The notes beneath the pieces are model-generated. The model made no database searches and had not been told where the DNA came from. It saw only the letters and a list, made by a program, of their open reading frames with translations. Shown here one piece after another: positions 43,033 to 55,826 of a DNA stretch of 64,000 nt. The first letter of the stretch is position 1. Every line of letters begins with the position of its first letter. The DNA lies in NCBI GenBank assembly GCA_024516155.1, contig JAJJXM010000051.1:62001-126000 (forward strand), written 5' to 3'. Origin of the DNA: Pyronema omphalodes. Its lineage: Eukaryota > Ascomycota > Pezizomycetes > Pezizales > Pyronemataceae. The translations under genes were made by a program, and so were the position numbers.

Positions 43033-44857
43033 TTGAAACCCCAGACCCCCACACCGATGATAGTCACTTGTTTACGACCCGCAGCGAGGCGTTTACCGGC
43101 AGCCTTCACGGGGAGGTATGCATGTCCATGCACGCGCCGATTCATAGCCTCAGGTCCTCCGTCACCCGCACCAGCTGTCGCCCTGAAGACACCAGTTCTT
43201 GGGTCCCTTACGAATGAGCTCGACAAAATTGCGCCTAGATTCGAAGTCGACGCGGAAAAGATTGAGATTATTAGAGGACCGGCAGACTTCTATTCGGCTT
43301 TGAAGGTCCGCCAAATATGGTGATTCATGATCACTGAATCATGCTCACTATTTTTTAGGAGAGAATCTTGAAGGCTAAAAAGAGGATATTCCTGTCTACA
43401 TTGTACGTCGGGAAGACGGAACATGACTTGGTTAGCTCATGTTCAATTATTACAAACCAATTGATCGGTGGCTGACTGCTTAGATTGATACCCTTCGACA
43501 AGCTCTTGCTGCGCAGCCCGAATTGAAGGTTTCAGTACTCTCCGACGCCTTACGTGGAACTCGTGAAACCCCGAAAGCATCATGCGCCTCATTATTAGCT
43601 CCATTGATTGAGGAATTCGGCGACCGAGTTACTATTCGGCTCTATCACACGCCAAATTTCAACGGTTTCAAGAAGCAGGTTGTTCCTAAGCGATTGAATG
43701 AAGGATGGGGACTCCAGCACATGAAGCTCTATGGAATCGATGACGAAATTATTATGTCCGGGTACGTAACTGGGCATTATGGGTAGAGGTTGTTCCGAAC
43801 AGCTCAAACTAATATTTGGTTAAGAGCAAACCTCTCCACAGACTATTTTACCAATCGTCAGGACAGATACCACATATTTTCCTGTGGAAAATTGACGGAT
43901 TATTATGAGCGAATTCACAACACTGTTTGCTCTATAAGCTACCGAGTACTACCTGGACCAAAGGAAATCGGAGGGTACACAATGGACTGGCCGGAGACGA
44001 ACCCAGCACCGATTCCCATTGACGAGCCAGAGAAATTCAAACAAGTGGCAACCTCATTATTAACTCCTCTTCTTCAGCCCTTAAAGACGGAGAACAATCT
44101 TCTTCAAGCGGAGGCTAAAACTGTTATCTACCCATTGGGGCAATTTACACCAATTTTACCCGTAGATACCTCCACCGAGCACCCGGCACTGTCAACAATT
44201 CTTCGAGCACTGGCCGATAAACATGCCGCGGACTCAAAATGGGTGTTTACCGCTGGATATTTCAATATTCACCCGCAGCTTAAACAATTACTTCTCGACT
44301 CAGCATCTAAGGGAACTGTTATAACTGCGGCTCCTGAAGCAAATGGATTTTATGGTAGCAAGGGAATTTCAAATATGTTGCCGCCGGCATATACTTTACT
44401 AGCTCGGAGATTCTTAGATGACGTCATCAAGAATAATAAACAAGACAGGATTGAGCTCAGGGAATGGAAGAGAGGTGTTCATGGACAGGACCCGGATGCT
44501 TGGACATACCACGCCAAGGGTATGCTTAATTATACCAAGAAAATCTTATTCTTAGTCGGAATTACTGACGGCTTTTTAGGTGTTTGGGTAACGATGCCAG
44601 GTGAAAAAGACCCCAGCATTACTCTCATTGGATCGTCTAACTACACAAAGCGGTCATACAGTCTTGATATTGAGATGAATGCGCTTGTTGTTACTAAGGA
44701 TGAGGATCTCAAGAAAAGACTTGGGTCGGAGATTGAGTGGCTCAAGGAGGACAGTAAGGCGGTTACTATTGAGGACTTCCAGCGGACTGAGAGAAGAGTG
44801 TCACTTAAGGTTAGATTGGCACTCTGGCTCGTGGGAGCGATTGGAGGACAATTGTAA
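43033..44857 (+). CDS. PGS1: Phosphatidylglycerophosphate synthase
   Basis: Exons 43033-43305, 43359-43430, 43484-43761, 43825-44519 and 44580-44857 give 531 residues. The first 40 residues are Arg-rich and acid-free (CLRPAARRLPAAFTGRYACP), a mitochondrial presequence; an in-frame ATG at 43057 is an alternative start. The phospholipase-D fold is visible: RIFLSTLYVGKTEHDL, the first HKD motif HMKLYGIDDEIIMSGANLS near residue 194, NRQDRYHIF, and the second HxK near residue 437, YHAKGVWVTMPGEKDPS followed by LIGSSNYTKRSYSLDIE. The enzyme makes phosphatidylglycerophosphate from CDP-diacylglycerol and glycerol-3-phosphate, the committed step to cardiolipin. The last intron (44520-44579) is 60 nt, in frame and stop-free, so retention would insert 20 residues inside the second HKD motif. 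Confidence 0.93.
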
Positions 44858-45514
44858 AATTATTATACGAGATATTTTTAGGCATCGGATGGTTCATAGA
44901 TATCTCTGGACTTTGTATTTGTAGATTTACAGCTCGCATTCTTGCTAGTCTGATGAGACACTGCTTCGTGCTGTCATGGCCAAAATAATGACTGTGATTT
45001 TCAAGAACGATTTTGCAATCAATAGATATTTTAGAACGCAAATTAAAGAAAGTAATTCGTGTACTCGTTTTGACGACGATCCGCTGTTGAGTATTTCCTG
45101 TCATCCGGATTCTTACATCATGAGTTACTCAGTTGCCGAATGTTACTTTTGCAAATTGACGCTAAAATTGGATGTCGCGACTGTATCACACCCTATGTAT
45201 GCAGAACGAACTGAATGACAGCCTAGCCCACACGTAGATGCATAAGTGAATGCAAGCATGCACCGCTTAAAGCGATTATTGGCAAAAGAAGTTAAAAGTT
45301 CGTGCGCAGATGCGGTTGCGCAGGGCGGTTTTGTAGTATTGACAGGGTTACCCGGTCACCCACAATGGTTGTGGGTGGGTGTGGGGTAGCTAGTGACTGC
45401 TTTTTCACGAATTTGGCCACTAACGGGTTGCGGTGGACACAGCAACAGCACCGTTCTTTGACGCTCGAACGACCGACCCGTACCCTCGACAAACAACCGA
45501 CCACTACCGGCACA
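44858..45514. promoter_or_regulatory. PGS1 trailer and uL2 gene upstream region
   Basis: About 660 bp without a gene. The last 170 bases before the uL2 start contain GGTTGTGGGTGGGTGTGGGG (45366-45385) and CGACCGACCCG, GC-rich boxes of the kind found before fungal ribosomal protein genes. No factor is assigned. Confidence 0.4.
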
Positions 45515-46527
45515 ATGGGAAGGCATGTCATTCTGCGCGACCGTCGAAATACGTAAATTTACGTTTTGGCCAAAAACTGACGGATCGATGTTTTTAGAGT
45601 TATTCGCAACCAGAGAAAGGGAGCCGGATCTATCTTCAGTACGAGATTCTACCAGAAATTTTGCGCGTACAAGAGCTAACGGGAATTCTAGCGGCCAACA
45701 CCAGGCTGAGGAAGGCATGTTTTACCACCGACGACTCGCTTTCGATTTCTCGCCATACTGACGGTTTCGCGATTATAGAACCCCGCCAAGTTCCGCACCC
45801 TCGACTATGCTGAGCGTCACGGATACACCCGCGGTGTTGTCAAGGAGATCATCCACGACTCTGGACGTGGTGCTCCTCTCGCCAAGGTCGTCTTCCGCGA
45901 CCCCTACCGCTTCAAGCTCCAGAAGGAGACTTTCATCGCCAACGAGGGAATGTACACCGGACAGTTCATCTACGCCGGAAAGAAGGCCTCTTTGACCGTC
46001 GGAAACATCCTTCCCCTCGGATCCGTCCCTGAGGGAACCGTTGTCACCAACGTCGAGGAGAAGGCTGGTGACCGTGGTGCGCTCGGAAGAACCTCCGGAA
46101 ACTACGTTACCGTCATTGGACACGACGCCGAGACCGGAAAGACCCGTATCAAGCTTCCTTCCGGATCCAAGAAGGTCGTTCCTTCCACCGCCCGTGGTAT
46201 GATCGGAATTGTCGCTGGAGGAGCCCGTACCGACAAGCCTATGCTCAAGGCTTCCCGCGCTATGCACAAGTACAAGGCCAAGGGTAACATGTGGCCCAAG
46301 ACTCGTGGTGTTGCCATGAACCCCGTCGACCATCCCCACGGAGGAGGTAACCACCAGCACATTGGAAAGGCCTCTACCATCTCCCGCTACGCTGTTCCTG
46401 GACAGAAGGCTGGTCGTAAGTATTTCCGAGTTCTGGGAGATTATGGAAAGATGCTGATCTCGGCTTTACAGTTATTGCTGCTCGTCGTACCGGTTTGCTC
46501 CGTGGTACCCAGAAGACCAAGGATTAA
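45515..46527 (+). CDS. RPL2: 60S ribosomal protein uL2, with two GC-AG introns
   Basis: Exons 45515-45522, 45598-45638, 45692-45714, 45779-46415 and 46472-46527 give 254 residues, the yeast Rpl2 length. The spliced start [20 protein letters not shown] then [20 protein letters not shown] matches the family only if introns 1 and 3 begin with GC. Both donors read GGAAG then GCATGT; both introns have CTGAC branch sites and TAG acceptors. Intron 2 is ordinary (GTACGA, CTAAC, CTAG), as is intron 4 (GTAAGT, ACAG). Family landmarks are [28 protein letters not shown] and the peptidyl-transferase-proximal [20 protein letters not shown]. uL2 is a core protein of the large subunit near the catalytic centre. 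Codon use is strongly C/G-ending, as expected for a highly expressed gene. The first exon is only 8 nt. Confidence 0.92.
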
Positions 46528-47740
46528 GCGGTTTCTGGGAATGCATGATGGGTGTGGGAGTTTCGATTTCTGGGTTTTGTTTTCGTACTTCTCTAAAAAC
46601 GGGGTTCTTTCAATTTGGGTTGCGTTACAATTGTGGGTTCCGGTTGGAATTCGGGCGTGTGACATAAAAAAAGCTTATCCACGTCGAGGTCAAAACATAC
46701 CTGGAGTTTTCGGGAGCTGGGGATCGTCGTTGCACGCCTTGTTGTAATTATTTCTCAGTCATCTCCGAGCGCGCTGGGCTGCTAGATGATGATTTCCTGC
46801 AGATGAACGATACCGCGTCGAGTCTTACCATACAAAAAGATGGGAAACTCAAAAATTAATGAAAGTAATGAATCATTAACCGGTGCAATTGAATTTACAG
46901 CCTCCCTGAAATCACCCAGCCGCGCTTGACTCGCTTAAACCAACAGCCCTGTGCCTGAATTTATATTAGCGGTCCAATTTTGAAGCCTTGTGCAGTTGGT
47001 TGTGGTATATTCCGTCAAACTGCCCACATGTAATTCTAGCACAATGTTATGATCCAAGCATGGCGGCAAACGTTATGTATTAACCCAGTTTCCTAACGTA
47101 AGCTATTCCCCTCAATTGAGAGCCACGAATATCGATATCCACATCATGGTTCCTGGTTCGTCTCTCCTATGATCTGTGGTATTCGTCATGTGTTACCTAC
47201 CTCTCCCATGTTATGCACTCCTAACGGCTGGATCTACTGTTGATACTTACTCCCCTTCGTCTATTATCCCCTCACAAGGATGTTGATTGGTGATCGGTGA
47301 TCGGTTAAACTCGTTTGTGACCAACCCACATGCCATGTTGTATCCTAATGCATGGCATCCTCTTTAGCAAAAGCCAAAAGGAAGCCAGGGCAAGATGAAG
47401 CACACACAGCTCAAGCCAGCAGTCCAGCAGCCCAACAGCCATCCTGCATCCCTTCTTTTTTCCCAGGACCTAAAGCCCCATCATCAACAGTTGTTGATTT
47501 TTGCCTGAGGGAAAGGAAAAACTGGAACGGAAACAGCCCATCCCATCCCATCATATGACATATCTCAGCTATACTCTACAGATAATTTGGTTCGACTGTG
47601 GTTTACGATTCAGCTTCATCTACTACTACTACTAATCGATATATTCGGTACCAATCATATCGGGAATGCAACTATAATATCCAGTGATCATCTACCCAGA
47701 GTCGCAAAAGGAGTTCCTGAGGATTCACAAAGAAAACTCG
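46528..47740. other. Intergenic region between uL2 and the A1-like gene
   Basis: 1.2 kb, no gene or tandem array supported. A CAGCCCAACAGCC-type short repeat occurs near 47410-47440. An in-frame ATG at 47684 could extend the following gene. Confidence 0.4.
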
Positions 47741-50700
47741 ATGCTGCCCCTTGCCGTCTGGCAGCGTCTAGGCCGCGATGGCGATACGGCACTGCGCGTT
47801 ATTTTTCTTATCATCGCTCTGATATCTTCAGTCATTGCCGCCGACACACAAACACCAACACCAGCACCAATACCACAAACTGCCGATATTCTCGCTTTCG
47901 ATCTTTCCCCTGTTTCGGGATCAAATGAATCGGGACTCCTTACTATTTCCCTCGGACAAAATGAAGTGCAGAAAGTCGATGTGCTGGTTTCTCCTTACAC
48001 TAATTCCGGGGTTATGATGGAGGTTCCGGTCGCGATGAGTTGTACTAATGCTCCATCTGGGGATTGGAATGTTATATATGAGCCTTCTCCTGGAGCCGTG
48101 GTTTTGGTGGGGAACAATAACACGGATGGAGGATTGGGCGGGGATGAAATATTGGGAGAAGAGGGGACTAAGATGGTGAGGTGGAAGGCGACCAGTCAGA
48201 CTTCGAATGGGGAGGTTCTAAAATTGACGTTGAGAAAGGGGAAGGGAGAGAAGGTTCAGAATGTGACGGTTATTGAAGGTATGTTGTCTGCATTCTGTTT
48301 CTATTCGATGCAGCTTCGCATTCTTCGCACGCTTCTCACGCTTCGTCTTGTTTCATGTTGAGCGTTGCGTCGCTTTTGACAGCTGCGGGGAAGCGACTAG
48401 CTAACGGCTTCCCACTAGAGCACATCCCAAACAATGGGGAATACCCATGGAACGTGTCGAAAACATATCATGACAACAACCTCATAAACGATGACGATTA
48501 TTCCTTAATGTTATGGAGCGACAATCCTCTTCAACGTTCAGTATCTGGATATTTCACCATTGGGGATGCAGCCAATTCCACCGAGATAATCATGGAAGCG
48601 AAAATCAAAGCAGCTGAAGAAACTTCATGTTTATCATATCTTCAAAGTCACGGAGGTTATTACGATGCACAAAAGGATCCCGATTATGCGCCAGAAAAAT
48701 ACTACATGGAATTTGTTAGTAATGATCACACCAATTGGTATATCCACAACGACGGTGAAGGAGCCACAACATTATCCCTAGAAGGCCGGGACATAAGCGG
48801 AGCAAAACAAACCCCGCAGTTCAAAAATACTTCAATGCAGCTAATGATCGAATCCAGTCTCGGTCGGGGAATGTTTTCTTTGAGCGCGCTGCAAGCCGCC
48901 CGTAATGCAGAAGTCGAGCAGATGAACATCGTCGCTCTCAACCTAGGCACACCGAACCATCCCGGCTCCGTAGTTCTCGGAGGCTACGATGATTCTCTAA
49001 TCGACAAATCACAACGCGCAGTATTCCCCAAATCCAACAACTTCGAAAATGCCTTCCATGCACCAATGACTGCAATGTCAGTCATCGATATGCATACCGG
49101 TGCAGAAATTCCTATTTTGGATAAAAATGGCTTGAACTCAGCATCTGCGGGGGATGTGGGTCTCGCTTATGATGATTTTGGAGTCAGGTTAAGTAAGGAG
49201 GTTATTAACACTCTCCTACCAGTCCTGGGAAATCCGAAATTCGATGAAGCTGTAAATGGTTATATTTATTCTGGAACCCCGAAAACTGATTATGCTCTAA
49301 CTTTCACTCTTCATAATGGATCGGCGGCTGTAACAATCCGTGTTCCTGCTTCTTCGCTGCTTTATACAGAATCAAGCACCGATAATCCACTTACTCCACA
49401 CAACGAATCAGGCCGCACATACCTTAGGATCTCTCCCACCCCCGATGGCTCTCGAAATGGACAGTTCCTAGGCCGTAGCTTCCTTCAACATGTCTATATG
49501 ATTTCCTCCCCTTCTTCAATGGGCAGCTTCCATATTTCCGCCCTTTCTTCTCCCCTACCCACAGAAAAACGTCTCATCCCAGCTTCTCCAAGCTCCATCG
49601 GCATCTTTTCCGGTACCTTTCCTTCCGGCGATGGTAGCCCTCGAATAGGTCCAATGGTCGGTGGTATCGTGGGTGGATTATTTATCCTAGCAGCCGGAGC
49701 AATCGGCTGTTGGTTTTACACACGAAAACGGGACGTTCAAGAAATGAGAGATAGATCCAGTCAATCGGCTATGGGTACATATCCGGATTATAACAAAGAA
49801 GCTGGACTTGGACATGTGGTGAATCATGCTAGGTCAAGTTCTGTGCAGACTGGGGGAACTATACCGATTAGATACTCGCCGAGTTTTGATAAAGAATTGG
49901 GAGTTGTTAAGAGTGTACCGGTGGAGGGGCTGGTTGAACCGGATGATGATGAGGATGAGGATGGTGTTTATGGGGGTTATCAGGGTTATCAGGGAGATTA
50001 TGCGGGGTATCAATTTCCGAGAAGACACAGCGAGGTTTCTACAGTGCTTAGGGAATATACACCACCGGAACGAAAACAGCAGGATAATATGGCTACAACA
50101 GACGTAGTGGAGGAAGCTATTGTGGTACCAGCAGCGCTTTACAGATCCGCTACGGTGGGACGGTTCGTGCCAGCTGGAAGAGTTAAGAGTCTTCCTCCAT
50201 CGAGTCATACTCGAACAGCCTCAGTTGGACGGATAATTCTCCCCGGTGAGATTGGAAGTGTACATGTATCACGAAGTATCAGCACTCGAGGTTCTGGATC
50301 CCCTAAAACACATTCTCCGGCGAGCAGTGGAAGTGGGTCACTGGATGATCTAAGGGAGGAGGGAGAAGGAGGGACAAAAACTGTGAGGTCGAGTTTTGCG
50401 TTACCGAGAGGATTTAGGAATGGTGATACTCCGCCGATGACTCCTGTTAATTCTGGGTTGGCTCCGAGGCCGAAAACGGGGAGAACGGAGAGCTTGTGTA
50501 CTGATACTAGTTCACCGGATAGTCCGGTGATACCGGTTGCTATATCGGTTCATAGTACCTTGGGAGGGGCTCAAGAGACGGAGAATGAAGTGCAAAATGG
50601 GGAAGTAAATGGAGTGGACCATGGGGTTGTAGAACATAAAAACAGTGATGAAGGCTTGGCTACAAGGCTGGACCTGGATTCTTCAAATTCGCATACACCT

Positions 50701-50856
50701 ACACCACCATCACGATCTGGATCGTCAGACGAAGAGGGAGAGATTTTTGGGTTGAGTTCGGTGGCACGAGCAGGGGGTGGGAAATATATGGATCAGGAAG
50801 GCTGGCTGATGAGCGGGAGTGAACCATCAGCAGGTAGTGGGGACGAAAAGCGGTAA
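47741..50856 (+). CDS. Peptidase A1-like single-pass membrane protein, probably non-catalytic
   Basis: Exons 47741-48278 and 48383-50856 (phase 1) give 1003 residues; a start at 47684 would add 19. A signal-like helix (RVIFLIIALISSVIAA) leads into an extracellular domain with pepsin-fold traits: repeated ISLGQNEVQKVDVLVSP and GYFTIG strands, LGTPNHPGSVVLGGYDDSLI, and GRTYLRISPTPDGSRNGQFL followed by GRSFLQHVYM. The usual catalytic DTGS/DSGT motifs are not seen; the first site is occupied by VLVSPYTNSG. A membrane segment near residue 650 (GGIVGGLFILAAGAIGCWFY) precedes a basic stop-transfer and a 330-residue Ser/Gly-rich cytosolic tail with an acidic patch (PDDDEDEDG). It resembles fungal surface aspartic-protease-like receptors or sensors. 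Family membership is probable; loss of catalysis is an inference. Confidence 0.72.
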
Positions 50857-51132
50857 TATTAATGATTTATGGAATAATGACGGGATTTTTGGAATGTAAG
50901 ATATTGTATGTAGTCCACCGAGTCATTTTTGGAGTGAATCATTATGGACCCTGGGAGCTTTAAACTCAACCCATGTGATTCCGTGTTCGCCCAGCCGCAC
51001 TATTGGTGAGACCTCTAGCGTCAGCAGCTTGAGCCACGGGCTGTCAAATGCCTGCCCCACGTTTTGCAAACACCATCACCACGCCCGGCGCGACAATTAA
51101 ACCCACGACAGCCATTGCCATCTCCGTACACC

Positions 51133-54100
51133 ATGTCCGGGCGGCCATCACGACGCGCCGCAGCGAAACGTCAACGCGTTGTTGAATCATCCGATTCCGA
51201 AGAGGCTGATGAGGTGAACAACGAAGAGGAGGATGAGGAAGAGACCTACACGCCGGTAGCAGCGACACCGCGTCGAACTACAAAGCGCGCAACAGCCACG
51301 CCAGCTTCTTCCGCCCCCGCAGCAAGAGGTACCCGAGCGCGCCGCACCGCACCAGCAGAGGCTACAGCACGCGTAACAAAAAGTAGCGCGCGAGGAAGAG
51401 GTGGACGCGCCACGCGCGGCCGTCAGGTTAGGGAAGAATCAGAAGCTCCTGCGGAACCAATTGCTGTCGCGCAAGAAGAAGCAAGTGAAGCTCCAACTCC
51501 AGCTCCAGCTCCGTCCAGTCCAGCACCCGTCGAGTCGCGCCAGCCAACTCCAAGAGCTCAAACACCGAGTGTACAGCAAGCTCCTCCGACTCCTCAGCAG
51601 CAGACTCCCCGACAAGCACCCCCCTCGAGACTCCCGTCGCTAGCTCCGCAAACCCCTAGACATGCTACACCTACACCGGGACAGGGTTTCCTGGGTTCCC
51701 CAGCACCGGCTACTCCTACGCATCCCCGAACGCCTTTCGGTAGAGGAACTCCAGTACAAGTTGGACGGCCGTCGCCTGCGAGAACCGAAATTGCGCCTTC
51801 ACCTGTCAAGTCACTCTTGAACGTCCCCGGAGCTATCTCATCTACACAAGCCCCTACACAATCGCAGAACCTTCCTCTTATTGAGGTTAAATCCAGAACG
51901 AGTACTTTGACGGATTCAGCAGAACCGGAGGTTCCTAAGCAGCGCTTGGTTATCACTCATTTGGTTTTGAACAATTTCAAGTCATATGCTGGAGAGCGTA
52001 TGGTCGGACCATTCCATCCTTCATTTACATCCGTCGTCGGTCCCAATGGTTCTGGAAAATCAAACGTTATCGACTCTCTACTATTCGTGTTTGGATTCCG
52101 TGCCAGCAAGATGAGACAGGGAAAGATTTCTGCATTGATCCACAACTCCGCAGCGTTTCCCGATTTGGATTTTTGTGAGGTGAAAGTATACTTTCAAGAG
52201 GTTATTGATCTACCAGATGGCGGGCATGAGGTTATTCCAGATTCGGATTTGGTAATCTCCCGACGTGCCTTCAAGAATAACTCAAGTAGATACTACATCA
52301 ATGGAGCCGGAAGTGATTACACACAAGTCACTACCCTGTTACGAGGACGAGGTATTGATTTGGATCACAAGCGTTTCTTGATTTTGCAAGGTGAGGTAGA
52401 ATCGATTGCGCAGATGAAGCCCAAAGCACAGCACGAGCATGACGACGGACTACTGGAGTATCTTGAGGATATTATTGGAACAAGCAAATACAAGCAGCCA
52501 ATTCAGGAATCTGAAACTCAAGCAGAGGAGCTAAATGATGTTTGTGTTGAGAAAAGCACTCGTGTACAACACGTTGAAAAGGAAAAAAATGCCTTAGAAG
52601 ACAAAAAGAACTCGGCATTATCATTCATTCAGACAGAAAACGAATTGGCGAAACTGAAGTCTGCGCTATATCAGAATAATATTTACAGTAGTGAGAAAAA
52701 TATTAATGTTACTTCTGAACTTATTGTGCGTTTTTCAATTCATCCTGGTCGAAATTTTTTGTTTGATGACTTTGCTAAGAATCGTGTAGACTCAATTGCA
52801 GGCGGAACTCGATACTGAGCTTGAGAAATTCAATGGATCCAATGAGAAAATTAAAGCTTTGGAGAATAAGTATAATCAGGCAGCGGCCGAGATTGAGGTA
52901 TTACAAACACCATTAATGATGATTTTCCATACAGTGCGCTAACAGTTTGAAAGGAAGTTGAGAAAGAGACCCAAGCTATTCTCCGCGAGAAATCACGAAC
53001 CGATAAAGAAAAGGTCAAATCACAAGAAAAGGAGAAGTTCTTAGCCCAAAAGCAGAAGAAACTTCAAAAGACCATTTCCCAGAGCAGACTTCAAGCTTCC
53101 GAGGCCAATGCAATGATCGAACGGTCCGGCCAAGACCGGGAAAGATGCGATGGCGAAGTTGCAGAGAAGAAAGAAGAGCTCGCTCAAGAAGAAGAGAACC
53201 TCGAAACCATCCTCGGAAGTCTCAAAGAAAAGACTCAAGTCTTCTCCGACGAAATTGCCGGCAAACAAAAGATCCTCGAACCTTACAAGGAGAAGATTAA
53301 CGAAAAGCAATCCGCTATCGCAGTTGCGCAGTCTGAACTCGACATGATCAGCCAGCGAGAAAACAGCAGCCGACAAGCACTCGAGGAGGCACAAGCAAAG
53401 ATTGGACAAATCGAAGAATCCCGTAACGAAAAAGAGATTGAGCTTGAAGAATGCCGAAAAGAGAAAGCAGTCCTTCAAAAGAAAGCCCAAAAGCTCCAGG
53501 CTAAGATCCAGGAAGAAGCTAAGAAGGAGCCACAATTAAAGGACAAGCTTTCCAGCGCAAGATCAAAGGCCGACGAAGCTCGCTCTGCCATGGCCGAGAC
53601 TCAATCACAAGGCCTTGTTCTTACCACCTTGCTCCGTCTCTCAGAATCTGGCCGTATTGATGGATTCCATGGAAGACTGGGAGGTCTCGCTACTATCGAC
53701 GATAAATACCAAATCGCCATTTCCGCAGCCTGTCCACAACTCGAGAATATGGTCGTCGAAACAAAAGATATCGGAGACCAATGTGTTGCACATCTCCGCA
53801 AAAACAACTCCGGTCGTGCCTCCTTCATGATGCTTGATTCCATTCAAAAACGCAACATGAACCGCATCGACACCCCCGAAGGTGCACCCAGACTTTTCGA
53901 CCTGCTGAAACTCAAAGACCCTAAATTCGCTCCTGCTTTCTATCAAGTCCTTCAAGACACTTTAGTTGCCGAGTCAACCGAACAAGCAAAACGCCTTGCT
54001 TATGGTCAAAAGAAACGTTGGAGAGTCGTTACCTTGCAAGGTACTCTTTTCGAATCCGCTGGTTCTATGACTGGAGGTGGAAAGTCTCGTCCTCCTGTGC

Positions 54101-55826
54101 GAATGTCTAGTAAACTCCCCGCACAGATTTCCAAAGCCGCTATTCAGGAGTTGGAACAGACTCGGGATCAGTTAGAGGCTGCTTACAATGAGTTTTTGAA
54201 CCAGCAGAGACAACTACAGTCCGAGCTTAGGGATGTTCAAGAAAGGATTCCGGAGCTGGATGTCACCATGTCGAAGATTGAGTTGGAGATTAAGGCTAGT
54301 GCTCAGCATATGGAGGATGCTAAGAGGAGAATCGCTGAGACGAAGAAAGAAATGGGTGCGAGTACAACGGATAAGTCAAGAGTTGCGGCGCTACAGAAAA
54401 CTATCAAGAGCCTGGAAAAGGAGATTGAGAAACTGCAAGCCGAGACAGCGGATGTCGAGGAAGAGATTAGGGCTCTCAACGATAAGATTTCCCAAGCTGG
54501 AGGAGCTGCTCTTAGAGGAAGTAAAGCGACTGTGGCTTTGATTAAGGAGCAGCTTGATACACTGAATGAGGAGATTTCTAAAGCGGATTTGAATAGATCT
54601 AAGGCAGCGAAGCAGTTAAAGAAAGCAGAGAAGGCTTTGAAGGCTGCTGAGGAGGAGTTTGCCGCCAATGAGATCGAGCTTCAGGGACTTCAGGAGGATA
54701 TCAAAGAGCTTGAGAAGGAAGCATCCGAAAAGCAGGGTCAAGCAGAAGAGGCCGAAGCTGTAAGTTCCATCCACTACTTGATATCAAATTACATACTAAA
54801 CTTGCAATACAGTTCCTTGAACAAAAGAAAGACGAGCTCGCCGAAGCCAAAAAGCACGTCGACGAAAAGCGTGATGAACTCAACGCCAGTCGCGCTGCAG
54901 AAATCGAAATGAAGAACAAGCTCGAAAACCACCAAAAAGTGTTACTCGACAACCAACATAAAGCACGACACTGGCAGGCAGAGTTAGCCAAGCTTAAACT
55001 CCACGATATCACAGAATTCACCGGCGAAACAGTAGATGAACAAAACCGTCCTACGTTCGATCAGTACACAGAAGATGAACTCCAGGAAATGGACCGAGAC
55101 CAACTCAAAACTGATATTGCTGTCTTGGAACAAAAGATTAAAGATATCAATGTCGATTTATCGGTTCTTGCCGAATATAAACGACGTGTAGAAGAACATA
55201 AAGCCCGTTCCGACGATCTTCAAGAAGCTGTCAACAATCGCGATGCCGTTAAACAGCGACTCGACGACCTCCGAAAACGGCGATTAGACGAATTCATGGA
55301 AGGCTTCAACCTGATCTCTTTGAGGTTAAAAGAAATGTACCAAATGATAACCATGGGAGGAAACGCGGAGTTAGAGCTTGTAGACTCTTTAGATCCATTT
55401 TCAGAGGGAATTCTCTTCTCCGTTATGCCGCCCAAGAAATCCTGGAAAAACATCTCCAACCTATCAGGAGGAGAAAAAACCCTGTCTTCTCTGGCATTAG
55501 TCTTCGCTTTGCATCATTATAAACCTACACCCCTGTATGTTATGGATGAGATTGATGCCGCGTTGGATTTCAGAAATGTTTCCATTGTTGCAGGTTATAT
55601 CAAGGAAAGAACAAAGAACGCTCAGTTTATTGTTATTTCTTTGAGAAATAACATGTTTGAACTCGCGGCGAGATTGGTCGGTGTTTATAAGGTTAATCAT
55701 ATGGTATGCAGAATCCCCCCCTCTATTCCTAAACCCCTTAATGAACAAATAGCTAATGAATCCTCCGAATAGACAAAATCTGTTACGATTGAGAATAAGC
55801 CTTACATTCAAGGAGGTTCGGCTTAA
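51133..55826 (+). CDS. SMC4: Condensin ATPase subunit Smc4
   Basis: Exons 51133-52725, 52802-52897, 52954-54759, 54813-55703 and 55773-55826 (all phase 0) encode 1479 residues. An N-terminal disordered tail of about 270 residues is Ser/Pro/Thr/Gln-rich with many SP and TP sites. The head starts LVITHLVLNNFKSYAGERMV with Walker A GPNGSGKSNVID near residue 303. A coiled coil leads to the hinge (GFHGRLGGLATIDDKYQIAI) near residue 800, and a second coiled coil returns to the C-terminal head with the ABC signature NLSGGEKTLSSLALVFALHH near 1380 and Walker B PLYVMDEIDAALDFRN. Smc4 pairs with Smc2 in condensin to compact mitotic chromosomes. An earlier in-frame ATG at 51064 is possible, but MSGRPSRRAAAKRQR looks like the true start. 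The last exon of 18 codons ends KPYIQGGSA. Confidence 0.95.
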
